A stretch of DNA of 64,000 nt from Epsilonproteobacteria bacterium (ex Lamellibrachia satsuma) (GCA_003934925.1 JQIX01000064.1:38970-102969); one strand, 5' to 3'; shown: positions 37,545 through 47,171, numbered from the stretch's first letter. Made by a program: numbers and translations. The notes: generated from the sequence alone by a model not told the origin.

Positions 37545-38366
37545 TTATATTTCGTTCAGATACCTAGCTACCCCATCCTCATCATTGGAGTGCGGTAATA
37601 TAATATCAGCAACCTCTTTCACTTCATCCAAAGCATTGGAAACTGCCACAGAAGTTCCTGCAAGTTTAAACATGCCTATGTCGTTGATGCTGTCACCAAA
37701 TACAGTCATTTCATGGGTATCCCGGTTCATATAGTCTGCTACTTTTTGCAGGGCATGGGCTTTATCTCCTTCAGGATGCAAAATGGTGAGGAACCAGCCG
37801 TTCGAATATTTTTCCGGAGAGAGTTTGTATTCCAGCTCGTCACTAAAAGTTTTTCGTAAATGTTCAGTAAGAGGCTGGAGGGTCTGTAGCTCTCCGAAGT
37901 ATACGATCTTCATGTTCATATCCATAGCCTGAATATTCCTGCACTTTACCATACGAGGATCATTACGGTAATTCTCAAGTACTCCATGCTGATGTATATT
38001 GAGCGTAGTGGGAAAGAGAAAGGCTTCATTGAGTTCCATATCTTTAAGGGCTATGACAAAAGGATAGATGTTAAACTTTGCTCCCTCATTGATGATAGCA
38101 TCTCCCAAAGCTTTATTTACAAGCTTGATATCTATGAGCTTTTTATCCGGAGTGACGATCATGGTACCATCAAGGAGTATCATAGGGGCCTCAAGATGCA
38201 GTTTGTCTAAAAAATAATGAGATTTTTGAAAACTTCTTGCCGTAGCGACCGAGAGGATGGAATTTTGGGCTTTTTCATTCCATACTTTGGCACTGAAGGC
38301 ACTAACACTCTGGTCAGTACGTAAAAAGGTATGGTCAAGGTCTGTAATATAAATAGGTTTTTTCAT
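37545..38366 (-). CDS. HAD-superfamily hydrolase, Cof type
   Basis: Cytoplasmic phosphatase of 273 residues. Motif I is ITDLDHTFLRTD; the usual DxD is kept as DLD with His after it. Motif II lies near SVATARSFQ, motif III is at a lysine in HPEGDKAHALQKV, and motif IV is in VFGDSINDIGMF. A large C2-type cap fills the middle. It would dephosphorylate sugar or nucleotide phosphates; specificity unknown. It begins right after the stop codon of the upstream gene, so the two are co-translated. Confidence 0.85.
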   Translation of the reverse strand: MKKPIYITDLDHTFLRTDQSVSAFSAKVWNEKAQNSILSVATARSFQKSHYFLDKLHLEAPMILLDGTMIVTPDKKLIDIKLVNKALGDAIINEGAKFNIYPFVIALKDMELNEAFLFPTTLNIHQHGVLENYRNDPRMVKCRNIQAMDMNMKIVYFGELQTLQPLTEHLRKTFSDELEYKLSPEKYSNGWFLTILHPEGDKAHALQKVADYMNRDTHEMTVFGDSINDIGMFKLAGTSVAVSNALDEVKEVADIILPHSNDEDGVARYLNEI

Positions 38367-39116
38367 TTATCTTTGATGTTTGCTGATATCATATTTACTG
38401 GCTAAAGAGAGAAAAAATTCTTTCAGTGCATAAGCCATACCGCCATAGACAGCTTTCATTTCGTGGTCCATGGCCGGGGTCTGTGCTATCTTGAGCAGTT
38501 CTTCAAGCTCCTCCATTGTAAAGTCTTTGCTTGCAAATAGTGTCTCCTTGTTTGCTTTTTCCATCATATCCTTTAAATAGTTCTCTCTGCTCTTTTTCAT
38601 ATAGTTCGCATCCAGATCTTTTCCTCCCGGCGCAGCTTGCATAAGAGGTTTAATGAGGTTATCGAACATTAAGACCATGGACTCTTTATGATTGAGCTCT
38701 TTGCTTATCTTTTCTACAAGATCCATACGTACCTGTGCTTCCGGATCTTCTTTGAGTGTTTTAACGTATCGGTCAACTTCTTTTGGATCGCTGTCCGAAT
38801 TACTGCTTGCAGAGATGAATTGCAATAAGATGATATTTTTATAATTTTGAAGTATCTCTTCCATTTCATCTTCGCTCAAATTCGTTTGAATATACTCTCT
38901 AAAACGGATGGAAAGCATTTGCATATCATAAGTTTCTTTCTCTTCAGAAGTATTGGTGTCTGATGCTTGAAAATTGTTTTGCATTATGGAGAACTGGGAC
39001 TCAAGTTCAAGCAGTTCCTCCTCCGCATTTGAAATGCTAAGGTAACGTTCTACCTGCCCTGGTGTCGCAGAGAAAAGAAGCTGGCTAATGATAGTAAGTA
39101 TTATTAATGATTTCAT
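38367..39116 (-). CDS. Exported helical protein of unknown function
   Basis: A 249-residue protein with a signal peptide (residues 1-16, MKSLIILTIISQLLFS). The mature part is acidic and predicted almost wholly helical, with a C-terminal region FTMEELEELLKIAQTPAM that is reminiscent of DUF2059-type exported proteins. I am not sure of the family. A TATAAT lies six bases before the ATG on its strand with no ribosome binding site, so it may be translated from a leaderless mRNA. The HAD gene follows without a gap. Confidence 0.6.
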   Translation of the reverse strand: MKSLIILTIISQLLFSATPGQVERYLSISNAEEELLELESQFSIMQNNFQASDTNTSEEKETYDMQMLSIRFREYIQTNLSEDEMEEILQNYKNIILLQFISASSNSDSDPKEVDRYVKTLKEDPEAQVRMDLVEKISKELNHKESMVLMFDNLIKPLMQAAPGGKDLDANYMKKSRENYLKDMMEKANKETLFASKDFTMEELEELLKIAQTPAMDHEMKAVYGGMAYALKEFFLSLASKYDISKHQR

Positions 39117-39122
39117 AAGCGC

Positions 39123-39128
39123 ATTATA
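39123..39128 (-). promoter_or_regulatory. -10 element abutting the start of the exported protein gene
   Basis: Minus-strand TATAAT separated from the ATG by GCGCTT only, again placing the transcription start at the start codon. Confidence 0.5.
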
Positions 39129-39136
39129 GCAAATTC

Positions 39137-40300
39137 TCAGTTCAGTTTTTTACCATTGATAAGTACAGAAAAGAAACGTACACCCCAAAGAATGAACATC
39201 AATAGCCATACTGTTACAGAGATGTCAAAAAGTACCATAAAATTCCAGTTCCATGCAACTGCCATAGAGACAAAAAGACGCATTACTACTACGACCTGTG
39301 TCCAGTTAAAAAGGACTTTTTCCCACATACCTGCCTGCATCATGTTTCCGGAATGGCCTATGGTGACACGGGTACCGAAACCTATGAGGATGGTAAAGAC
39401 AAAACCGAGCATGAGGATATGTATATCTAAAAAGAGGAAAGGTGTACCGTTGATCAAAGCAGTAAGGTTACTCATGGCCCCAAAAAGAAAGGCTACCGGT
39501 ATCCAGTAGAGTGCAAGATGGAGTATCCAGAGCAGTGGGTTCGGATTAGGAAACGGAAGGTTCCATCTGAAAAGTTCTTTTCCTGTGATATAGACCAGTG
39601 CAAGATCAGCGATGAAAGAAAGGTGCGGGTGAATGGTTTCCAAAATGACATGCAGAGTTAAAAGCAGAGCGACTGTTTTAAGAAGACCCATATTCTTCTC
39701 CACCATGCAATGCGAAAAGAATGGTACCATACGCTGTGCCACAGAGAAAGCAAGCAGAAAAAGGTAAAGATAGATACCTGTTTGTATGGCGAAGCTCTGT
39801 AAAGGCAGCCATAATGATTCACCTACAATAAAAAGAAGATGAGAGACTAAACCAAAGAACATTGCTGAGAGTATCCAGAAGATATCATGTTTATCTTCCA
39901 TTTGAGAGTCATTAAAAATATTATAAAGGATTTTTATAGCCCAGAAGTGTGCTATAAAGAGTATGATCATGCCCAGTTTGTATAGCATAGTATTTGTCAA
40001 TGCACCTACTATAAACAAAAGTGTTCCTGCAGCAAATAATCCAAATACTTTAAGATATACGGATTTCTCAATGGCAGGTGTACTTGAGAAGCGGGGAAAA
40101 GTTGTAAAAATAAAGGCTAGAAATGCAGGGGTGAAAAGTAAAAATATCAGGCTATAGGCATGAAAAGAAGAGGGAAGTAATGTAAGTGTTAAAATACCTT
40201 TGTAGCCAAGCATGAAAATCAGCATAGTGATGATGGCATTTATAAATGCCAACACAAAAAAGGGTTGATGAGGTTGTGAAAAAAAGTAGTGTTCTTTCAT
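39137..40300 (-). CDS. NnrS-family membrane haem-copper protein
   Basis: Inner-membrane protein of 387 residues with about twelve membrane segments. NnrS proteins bind haem and copper and help cells cope with nitric oxide. Family features include FFSQPHQPFFVLA at the N-terminus, the histidine in MVPFFSHCM, DIHILMLGFVFTILIGFGTRV and TIGHSGN. The ATG at 40300 is used because AAGG lies nine bases before it; a TTG nine codons upstream has no such site. It is downstream of cytochrome c peroxidase, separated by a terminator, and has its own TATGAT-like -10. Confidence 0.87.
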   Translation of the reverse strand: MKEHYFFSQPHQPFFVLAFINAIITMLIFMLGYKGILTLTLLPSSFHAYSLIFLLFTPAFLAFIFTTFPRFSSTPAIEKSVYLKVFGLFAAGTLLFIVGALTNTMLYKLGMIILFIAHFWAIKILYNIFNDSQMEDKHDIFWILSAMFFGLVSHLLFIVGESLWLPLQSFAIQTGIYLYLFLLAFSVAQRMVPFFSHCMVEKNMGLLKTVALLLTLHVILETIHPHLSFIADLALVYITGKELFRWNLPFPNPNPLLWILHLALYWIPVAFLFGAMSNLTALINGTPFLFLDIHILMLGFVFTILIGFGTRVTIGHSGNMMQAGMWEKVLFNWTQVVVVMRLFVSMAVAWNWNFMVLFDISVTVWLLMFILWGVRFFSVLINGKKLN

Positions 40301-40357
40301 ACGATGTACCTTGGAGTTAATTGTCAAGCATCATAGCAAAAGATACTAAAAGAAAGG

Positions 40358-40380
40358 TATGACCTCAAAAAGAGGTCATA
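40358..40380 (-). terminator. Terminator after cytochrome c peroxidase
   Basis: TATGACCTC-AAAAA-GAGGTCATA, a perfect 9-bp stem with a five-base loop. On the minus strand it is followed by CCTTTCTTTTAG. It separates the peroxidase from nnrS. Confidence 0.65.
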
Positions 40381-40388
40381 AAGGGTGA

Positions 40389-41411
40389 TTATTTAAAATC
40401 AGGTTTTGGAGTTTTATTTGTACTTTTTGGAAGTTGTGGATATGTGATAACCGGTTTTCTTCCCTCCAGTGCGCCAAAGAAAGTAACGATCTTTGATGCT
40501 TCTTCATCAGAGATCTTAATACCGAGCTGTGTACTTCCCATCTCTTTTACCGCATCTGCCAGGTTCCAAATGGCACCGTTATGGAAATATGGAGCAGTTT
40601 CGGTAATATTCCTGAGTGTCGGGGTTTTTACCATACCATTTTTGTCGCCTTTGAAGTCACCTACATTTGCAAACCTGTACTTGCCTGCTACTTGGAACGG
40701 TTGCATTGTTCCACCCAATGCAATACCAGTATGGCAGCTTGTGCAGCCCTTATCGATAAATACATTCAGACCTTCTTTTTCTGCCTCTGTCAGTGCATCT
40801 TTTTTACCATTAAGGAAATCGTCAAATCTTGAAGGTGTTACCAGTGTTCTTTCAAAAATACCGATTGTGGATGTGATCTTTTCAAAATCTACTTTTACTT
40901 CTTTTCCATAAGCTTTTTTAAATTCTTCTATGTAGGCAGGGATAGAGTTAACTCTCTCTTCAACAAGTGACTTTGGAGCAGCCATCTCAGGAGCTGCCTG
41001 CATAGGGCCTTGCGCCTGGTCTTCCAAGTGAGGGCTTCTTCCGTCCCAGAATTGTTCCTTGAAGAATACAGCATTATATACGGTTGGTGAATTCAGATGA
41101 TGGGGATTTGCTGTCCACTGATGACCAACAGCAGCAGGCACTCCATCAACTCCGCCGAGCCCAAGGTTATGGCAGGTATTACATGAAATGATCCCACTCT
41201 TGGAAAGTCTTGGTTCAAAATAAAGTCTTTTACCCAGTTCAACTCTTTCCTCTGTGATTGTTTTATTTGGATCAATAAGCTTCATCAGCTCTGCTTTATC
41301 TGTAGGGATGGCTTTTAGACCAGACCCTTTAGCTTTATCTGCAACAGATGTTGCTCCCAATAGTAATGAAGATGCCAAAAGTGACATTCCAACGAATTTA
41401 AAGATTTTCAT
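40389..41411 (-). CDS. Di-haem cytochrome c peroxidase
   Basis: Periplasmic enzyme reducing hydrogen peroxide with electrons from c-type cytochromes. The 340 residues have a signal peptide (cleaved about residue 20, LLLGA), a first haem site ISCNTCHNLGLGG, the tryptophan-bearing QFWDGRSPHLEDQA, and a second haem site GCTSCHTGIALGG; PYFHNGAIWNL carries a distal ligand region. The ATG preferred here has GAGGAG seven bases upstream; a TTG one codon earlier is also possible. The haem sites need the CcsBA protein of this window. Three TAATTAATAT repeats lie upstream. Confidence 0.93.
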   Translation of the reverse strand: MKIFKFVGMSLLASSLLLGATSVADKAKGSGLKAIPTDKAELMKLIDPNKTITEERVELGKRLYFEPRLSKSGIISCNTCHNLGLGGVDGVPAAVGHQWTANPHHLNSPTVYNAVFFKEQFWDGRSPHLEDQAQGPMQAAPEMAAPKSLVEERVNSIPAYIEEFKKAYGKEVKVDFEKITSTIGIFERTLVTPSRFDDFLNGKKDALTEAEKEGLNVFIDKGCTSCHTGIALGGTMQPFQVAGKYRFANVGDFKGDKNGMVKTPTLRNITETAPYFHNGAIWNLADAVKEMGSTQLGIKISDEEASKIVTFFGALEGRKPVITYPQLPKSTNKTPKPDFK

Positions 41412-41701
41412 CAATTTTCTCCTCTTATATTTTTTATATAAAAAAATTATAAGAAAATACTTCTTAAAAGATAATTAATATCTTTATAATAAAAATATTT
41501 TATGATAATTAATATTGTCTTCCAAAAAATGAAATTTCAATAATATTCTCCTAATTAATATTTATTATTAAACTAATGCTTGATATATATTATATAAATT
41601 TCATGCAAATAAATAACATTTTGGTACAATGGTAACTACTGTACTACATGCATATAGAAAATATTTTATATAATGAAAGAATATTTTTGAAGGAAAAATA
41701 G
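41412..41701. other. AT-rich divergent intergenic region with TAATTAATAT repeats
   Basis: No gene. TAATTAATAT occurs three times (41472-41481, 41506-41515, 41552-41561), the first two inside a 12-base direct repeat GATAATTAATAT spaced 34 bases apart. These are candidate operator sites for the peroxidase gene, resembling half of Fur/PerR-type boxes. TGGTACAAT at 41622-41630 is the probable -10 for ftsH, followed by AAGGAAAAA before its ATG. Confidence 0.45.
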
Positions 41702-43537
41702 ATGGAAAAAAAGCCAAACAATACTACAAAGTTTAATCCTTTCATCAATATATGGTTTGTTATTATTCTTACTATACTTGGACTTGAACTGTTTTATTAT
41801 GTTACATCGGAAGGAGAGGGCCAAACACTAGCTTATAATCAGTTCAGAAACAGGGTTGAACAAAATAGAATTAAAGAGATCTGGATCGATAAAGACCGGG
41901 TTGTTGCATCTGTGAAGGTGGGTATGGATAGAAAACCAACTTATTTGAAGACGACACTTCCTCCTTTTGAAGATAAGAGCTTTTTAGCTCTACTGGAAAA
42001 AAACAATGTTGATATTCATTTTAAGTCCCAAAAAGAGTCAAATTTTTGGCTTATGTTTATTTTGTTGCTGCCGCTTTTCTTCTTTTTGGGATTTATGCTT
42101 TATGGCTCAAATCGTATTAAAAAGCAGTTAGGCGGTATAGGTGGCGGTGTATTTGATTTTATGCATTCCAGTGCGAAAAAATATGGCAAGGAAGAGATCT
42201 CTGTCACTTTTGATGATGTAGCCGGTGTTAAAAATGCCAAAATAGAGCTTAATGAAGTGGTTGACTTTTTAAAAAAACCTGAAAAATATGAACAGTTAGG
42301 CGCAAAGATACCAAGAGGTATACTGCTGATAGGAGCTCCAGGTACAGGAAAAACACTTTTGGCAAAAGCAGTAGCAGGGGAGGCAGGTGTGCCTTTCTTT
42401 TCTATCAGTGGTTCTGAATTCGTAGAGATGTTTGTAGGTGTAGGCGCGGCAAGGGTGCGTGATCTATTTAAACAGGCTAAAAGTGAAGCCCCTTCTATCA
42501 TCTTTATCGATGAGATCGATTCGGTAGGCAGAGCTAGAGGAGCGGGGATCGGTGGTGGCCATGATGAGAAAGAGCAAACCCTTAATCAGATCCTGGCGGA
42601 AATGGATGGTTTTGAGACAGATGAGCAGGTTGTGGTCCTGGCAGCGACAAACCGTCCTGATGTTTTGGATTTTGCACTTTTAAGACCGGGAAGATTTGAT
42701 CGTAAAATAACATTGAGCTTACCGGATGTTCATGCAAGAGTCAAGATCTTGAATATTCATAGCCGAAAAGTACGTCAGGACAATACTGTAGATCTGGAAA
42801 AGATAGCTAAAATGTGTATTGGTTTCAGTGGTGCAGAGTTGGCAAACCTGGTCAATGAAGCAGCGATGCATGCTGCCAGAGAAAATCAGGAAGAAATTTC
42901 ACAAGATGATCTATTGTATGCACGTGACCGTATTATTATGGGTGTAGAACAGGAATTTGTTTTGGATGAGGAAGATAAAAAAAGAGTGGCTATTCATGAG
43001 AGTGGCCATGCTTTAGCTGCATTGCTTTTAGTGCATGCCGATCCTATAGAGAAAGTCAGTATTATACCCAGAGGACAGGCATTGGGTATGACAGAACAGT
43101 TACCGTTAAAAGATATCAGAAATTTCCCCAAGTCTTATTTGCTTGACAAGATAGGCGTGATGCTTGGAGGGAGGGTTGCTGAGTTGACCTTACTGGGTGA
43201 TCTTTCATCAGGTGCTGCCGATGATCTCAAAGAAGCAACCAAATTGGCTACACATATGGTTAGCCAGTGGGGTATGAGTAAGTTACTTGGACCCGTATAT
43301 TATCAAAAGGGTGAAGAGCAAGTCTTTTTGGGCCGTGAGATGGCAATGCCAAAAGATTTCAGTGAAGCGACTGGAAAGTTGATCGATGATGAAGTGCGAA
43401 AGATCATTACTGAGAAAGAGAAAGAGGTGTCAAAACTCTTTGAATCTCATAAAAAAGAAATCGTTGCCCTCTCTGACAAATTAGTAGAAAAAGAGATATT
43501 GTATGCTGATGAGATCAAGTCTATTGTAAATCTTTAA
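41702..43537 (+). CDS. ftsH: ATP-dependent zinc metalloprotease FtsH
   Basis: Membrane-anchored AAA protease of 611 residues that degrades unassembled or regulatory membrane and cytoplasmic proteins. Membrane segments lie near residues 13-31 and 113-137. The AAA module has [23 protein letters not shown] and [11 protein letters not shown], and the zinc site HESGH is intact (about 432-436), with the third ligand in [10 protein letters not shown]. This is the active counterpart of the protease-dead paralogue elsewhere in the window. It stands alone. Confidence 0.95.
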   Translation: MEKKPNNTTKFNPFINIWFVIILTILGLELFYYVTSEGEGQTLAYNQFRNRVEQNRIKEIWIDKDRVVASVKVGMDRKPTYLKTTLPPFEDKSFLALLEKNNVDIHFKSQKESNFWLMFILLLPLFFFLGFMLYGSNRIKKQLGGIGGGVFDFMHSSAKKYGKEEISVTFDDVAGVKNAKIELNEVVDFLKKPEKYEQLGAKIPRGILLIGAPGTGKTLLAKAVAGEAGVPFFSISGSEFVEMFVGVGAARVRDLFKQAKSEAPSIIFIDEIDSVGRARGAGIGGGHDEKEQTLNQILAEMDGFETDEQVVVLAATNRPDVLDFALLRPGRFDRKITLSLPDVHARVKILNIHSRKVRQDNTVDLEKIAKMCIGFSGAELANLVNEAAMHAARENQEEISQDDLLYARDRIIMGVEQEFVLDEEDKKRVAIHESGHALAALLLVHADPIEKVSIIPRGQALGMTEQLPLKDIRNFPKSYLLDKIGVMLGGRVAELTLLGDLSSGAADDLKEATKLATHMVSQWGMSKLLGPVYYQKGEEQVFLGREMAMPKDFSEATGKLIDDEVRKIITEKEKEVSKLFESHKKEIVALSDKLVEKEILYADEIKSIVNL

Positions 43538-43661
43538 TTGTGACAAGTCTATAAAATAGTTTAATTTATTTTTTGATTTTAGATAGTTTATAGCATAGTG
43601 GTTTAGTTTCAGTATAAAATACTGGACTTGAATTATCTGTTGGTTTAAGTTGATGTATGCA

Positions 43662-43682
43662 TTACGACGGTGACCGTCGTAA
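43662..43682. repeat. 9-bp palindrome between ftsH and DEAD-box gene
   Basis: TTACGACGG-TGA-CCGTCGTAA, perfect arms with a three-base loop between two convergent genes. No T-run follows on either strand. It may act as a bidirectional transcript end or be a dispersed palindrome. Confidence 0.5.
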
Positions 43683-43705
43683 CGAGAAAAAGAAGATAGA
43701 AAGAT

Positions 43706-45187
43706 TTAGCTTCTGCTGCCTTGTCCGCCGTTACGGCTGTTGCGTCCGCTGCTATTGCGTCTGTTGCGTCCGCTTTTGTTACTACGGTCTCCACCGCTTC
43801 TTTTTCTATTCCCTCGGTAACCGCCACGGTTACGCCCACCGCCTCCGCCACCTCTATTTTGCATTGCACGTTCAATGAGAAGCTCTATCTCTTCAAGGCC
43901 AAGACCGATATGGTCCTTACCTTTTACTGTATTCTCGCTTTGTATCATAGAAGCAAGTAAATGGGCAATGGTTACGATATCAAGGTCATGTTGAAGTGTT
44001 TTAACCAGCTCAATAGCTTTATCCGTTATCTGTGTCTGCGCGATCTTTGCTATCAGTTCATCTGAACGGTTATTTTGTACTTCCATACGTGTAGGGATGA
44101 CTTGTGTTGTCATCTTTGTACCAACATCTTTTTCAATACGCTTAATGGTTCTAAGCTCATTTGGACTAACTAATGTAATAGCCTCACCCGTCTTACCACC
44201 ACGACCTGTACGGCCAATACGGTGAACATAAGACTCAGAGTCAAAAGGAATGTGGTAGTTGAAAACGTGAGTAACATCATTTACATCTAGACCACGTGCC
44301 GCAACATCTGTAGCGATGAAGATGTCGATACCACCCTGTTTGAAGGCACGGATGGTTACTTCTCTTTGCTTTTGCTCCATGTCTCCGTGAAGACCGGATA
44401 CTTTAAACCCTTGTGCGGTCATGTGTGCTACAAGTCTATCTACCTCTTTTTTCATACGACAGAAAATGATACATTTCTGCGGATTCTTATAGTCAATGAG
44501 TCTTACAAGGGCATCATCTCTCTCTTTTTCCTGTACCACGTAGTAGAGTTGTGTTATCTTTGTATTGGTAGTTTCAGATTTGGTAATAGAAACTGTCTTA
44601 GGATTTTTCAAAATTTGCTCAGCCAGTTTTCTAATGGCGTTTGGCATTGTTGCGGAGAACATCAATGTCTGACGTTCTTTCGGAAGGAAAGTAAAGATAT
44701 TCTTAATTTCATCCAGGAATCCCATATCGAGCATCTCATCTGCTTCATCCAGTACGACAAAATGAGGGTTTATCTTGATCTTCCCGGACATAAGCAAATC
44801 CTGTAGTCTCCCCGGAGTTGCCACTACGATAGAAGCCTGTTTGATACGGTCTATCTGCTTTCCGTAGGCTGTACCACCATATACGGTAGCAGTTTTAAGT
44901 CCTGCATTTTTACCGAAACGGTAAAGTTCATCACTCACTTGCATTGCCAGCTCACGTGTAGGAACGATGACAAGTCCTTCTACAGAACCGTCTCCTTTCA
45001 TCATACTCATGATCGGTAGACCGAATGCTGCGGTTTTTCCTGTACCTGTCTGTGCCTGAGCGATTAGGTCGTGTCCTTCCAGTACGAGAGGGATCGCATC
45101 TTTCTGTACAGGGCTTGGTTCTGTAAATCCGGCTTCTGTTACGGCAGCCTGAATGGTGTCTTTGAGGTTAAAATCTGTAAATTTCAT
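43706..45187 (-). CDS. DEAD-box RNA helicase with glycine/arginine-rich tail
   Basis: ATP-dependent RNA helicase of 493 residues. It shows the Q motif PSPVQKDAIP, Walker A AQTGTGKTA, PTRELAMQV, TPGRLQDL, DEADEMLDMG, SATMP, and in domain 2 ATDVAARGLDV and HRIGRTGRGG. The C-terminal tail (about 450-493) is rich in Gly, Arg, Asn and Ser, typical of RNA-binding extensions of cold-shock type helicases. A leader of about 200 bases with stem-loops precedes it. It is closely related to the helicase at 49995. Confidence 0.93.
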   Translation of the reverse strand: MKFTDFNLKDTIQAAVTEAGFTEPSPVQKDAIPLVLEGHDLIAQAQTGTGKTAAFGLPIMSMMKGDGSVEGLVIVPTRELAMQVSDELYRFGKNAGLKTATVYGGTAYGKQIDRIKQASIVVATPGRLQDLLMSGKIKINPHFVVLDEADEMLDMGFLDEIKNIFTFLPKERQTLMFSATMPNAIRKLAEQILKNPKTVSITKSETTNTKITQLYYVVQEKERDDALVRLIDYKNPQKCIIFCRMKKEVDRLVAHMTAQGFKVSGLHGDMEQKQREVTIRAFKQGGIDIFIATDVAARGLDVNDVTHVFNYHIPFDSESYVHRIGRTGRGGKTGEAITLVSPNELRTIKRIEKDVGTKMTTQVIPTRMEVQNNRSDELIAKIAQTQITDKAIELVKTLQHDLDIVTIAHLLASMIQSENTVKGKDHIGLGLEEIELLIERAMQNRGGGGGGRNRGGYRGNRKRSGGDRSNKSGRNRRNSSGRNSRNGGQGSRS

Positions 45188-45517
45188 ATATATTTCTTTG
45201 TGTTAAATTGTCGGTGTTGTATTTGTCTTGTTATTCTTAGAAAAAAGTTTCTAATGGTATTAAGAGGCGTAAAACCCTGTTTTATGCAGCCGATACCAAA
45301 CTTGTCACACGGTTGTTCGTGGAAAATAGAGGAGATAATATCTATCTCAAATAAGGAGTTTGATACTCTCTTGCAGAAAAGTTCGGAATTATAGCAGGAT
45401 TATTGAGAAAAAGATAGAGGATATCAACCGGATTGAATCAAAAGCATTGTTTACAGGTTGATCCCCTCTGTTTTCTTCTGAGAGGAGAAACAAACTTTCT
45501 GTATGGAAAAAATATGC
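45188..45517 (-). promoter_or_regulatory. Long structured leader and promoter of the DEAD-box gene
   Basis: The 330-base gap between metF and the helicase gene holds a minus-strand TATAAT (45388-45393) and, downstream of it, a leader of about 195 bases. Bases 45256-45297 fold into an extended hairpin: GGTAT/ATACC at the base, with TAAAAC-AGG-GTTTTA at the tip. CACG-AACAAC-CGTG forms another small stem. Long 5' leaders are common in cold-induced helicase genes, so autoregulation is plausible. No ORF was found. Confidence 0.45.
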
Positions 45518-46435
45518 TTATCCTATCAGCTCCGAGCATAGATCAAAGCGATTGTGTGTCATTAAATGTACCTTTCCATGTATTTTCATCATGTCATCAA
45601 AGATACGTTTGGAGAGAGCATAGCCCACTTCCTGCTCTTTATCCTCTCCATCCATGGCAGCAAGGTTCATTTCATCTATGATGGGTTTTGGTACACTGAT
45701 CCCGGGGACTTTGTCATCTATGAAATTTGCTGTTTTTGCCCTGACTATAGGGAACTGCCCCAGTATGAGATGCGCTTCTTTGGCAGTGTCTCTCACACTC
45801 ATTGTTTTTGCTTCTTCAAAGAGTTCCAGAAGCTCTTTGGCATTTTCCAGATCATAAACAGGCTGGGTGATAATGGCTCTTGCACCATAGTCCAGTTTTT
45901 TGATCATACGTTTTTGCAGACTCTTCATATTTCTTGCATAGGCATTGCTTACTGCAAAAGGGTAGATAGGCTTAGGGGCAGGATCAAGGGGTTTATTGGA
46001 ATAATCTACACCATTATTCAGATGATAGATGATACTTAGAAGCAGGGTTGAGTCACGTTCCAGCACCCCTTTTACTTCCGGTTGGTCAGAGTATTTTGCA
46101 GGATCACCGGTAAGAGCCAGGATGCAACGCAAGTCGAAATCATTTGCCCCAAGCAGGGTGGACTGCAGCGAGAGCTTGTTCTTGTCTCTCATACTCATTG
46201 TAGCAATGACAGGTTTATTAAATGTTTGTTGTACTTTGATAGCGGAGAGGACACCTGACATCTTAAGTTTGGCAAGAGGATTGTCAGTGCATGAAAAACC
46301 GGTAACTTTTTCCTGAAGATTGTTTTTTTTGATGTCTTCTAAAATACCATCTATAGATGCACCATGAGGAGGATTGATCTCAACAGTGATGAATTTCTTA
46401 TCATTACATAAAATGTCACAAAATTTTTCAAACAT
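45518..46435 (-). CDS. metF: Methylenetetrahydrofolate reductase family protein
   Basis: TIM-barrel flavoenzyme of 305 residues, probably reducing 5,10-methylene- to 5-methyl-tetrahydrofolate for methionine synthesis or one-carbon flow. Family features: FITVEINPPHG near the start (catalytic Glu), FSCTDNP, CILALTGDPAKY and ARAIITQPVYDLENAKELLE. Sequence is fairly divergent from E. coli MetF, so a related methylene-THF role is possible. It is divergent from serB. Confidence 0.78.
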   Translation of the reverse strand: MFEKFCDILCNDKKFITVEINPPHGASIDGILEDIKKNNLQEKVTGFSCTDNPLAKLKMSGVLSAIKVQQTFNKPVIATMSMRDKNKLSLQSTLLGANDFDLRCILALTGDPAKYSDQPEVKGVLERDSTLLLSIIYHLNNGVDYSNKPLDPAPKPIYPFAVSNAYARNMKSLQKRMIKKLDYGARAIITQPVYDLENAKELLELFEEAKTMSVRDTAKEAHLILGQFPIVRAKTANFIDDKVPGISVPKPIIDEMNLAAMDGEDKEQEVGYALSKRIFDDMMKIHGKVHLMTHNRFDLCSELIG

Positions 46436-46473
46436 GAGTTTACTCTTTTATATACGTATTTGGGTTTATTGGT

Positions 46474-46479
46474 TATAAT
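46474..46479 (+). promoter_or_regulatory. -10 element for serB
   Basis: TATAAT in TGGTTATAATTC, 31 bases before the serB ATG. An AGAGG ribosome binding site lies between. Confidence 0.5.
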
Positions 46480-46510
46480 TCTACCAAAATAATACATAGA
46501 GGTATATAGA

Positions 46511-47134
46511 ATGTCCAAACTAGCCGTATTTGATTTTGATTCAACACTGATGGATGGTGAGACCATTGACTTTTTGGCAACACCATTAGGATTGGAAGAA
46601 CAGGTAGCAGCCATTACAGAGAGAGCGATGGCAGGTGAATTGGACTTTTTTAAATCACTTATTGCCAGAGTGGCTCTTTTGGAAGGTTTGGAAAAAACCA
46701 AAGTAGATGCGATCTGCGCAGATCTTCCTATGATGCCGGGAGCTTCAGCAGTGGTAGCAGGATTAAAAGAACGCGGGTATAAAGTTGTTTGTTTTTCCGG
46801 CGGTTTTAGAAATGCAACGAAACCGGCCTGTGACAAACTGGGTATTGATGCAGACTTTTCAAACTTTTTGCATGACGAGAACGGCATACTTACAGGCAGA
46901 GTAGGTGGAGAGATGATGTATTCTGATGCCAAGGGGGACATGATCGTACGTATGCAGGGCTTACTGGGTATTTCCCGTGAAGATACGCTGGTAGTAGGCG
47001 ATGGAGCCAATGATCTCAGTATGTTCGCTTATGCGGATACCCGTGTAGCATTCTGCGCAAAGCCTGTACTCAAAGAGGCAGCAACACACAGTATAGATGT
47101 AAAGGATTTACGAGAAATCCTAAAAATTGTGTAG
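46511..47134 (+). CDS. serB: Phosphoserine phosphatase
   Basis: HAD-superfamily enzyme of 207 residues for the last step of serine synthesis. Motif I is VFDFDSTLMDGETID, motif II is VCFSGGF, motif III has the Lys in DAKGDMI, and motif IV is VVGDGANDLSMF. A short four-helix cap fits SerB. Length equals that of the single-domain type without an ACT domain. A hairpin follows the stop codon. Confidence 0.93.
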   Translation: MSKLAVFDFDSTLMDGETIDFLATPLGLEEQVAAITERAMAGELDFFKSLIARVALLEGLEKTKVDAICADLPMMPGASAVVAGLKERGYKVVCFSGGFRNATKPACDKLGIDADFSNFLHDENGILTGRVGGEMMYSDAKGDMIVRMQGLLGISREDTLVVGDGANDLSMFAYADTRVAFCAKPVLKEAATHSIDVKDLREILKIV

Positions 47135-47139
47135 GTTTG

Positions 47140-47171
47140 GCCATGCCAAATATCAGATTCCAATCTGCATG
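47140..47171 (+). terminator. Hairpin after serB
   Basis: CCATGC and GCATGG arms enclose an inner stem CAGATT-cc-AATCTG. It is a compact structure between serB and the ABC transporter gene, with only a short T-run after it. Confidence 0.45.

Noticed and set aside
43645..43875. Val/Ala/Thr-rich minus-strand frame near the helicase tail
   Set aside because: It is an alternative frame of the repetitive Gly/Arg-rich tail codons, which gives an artificial long frame.
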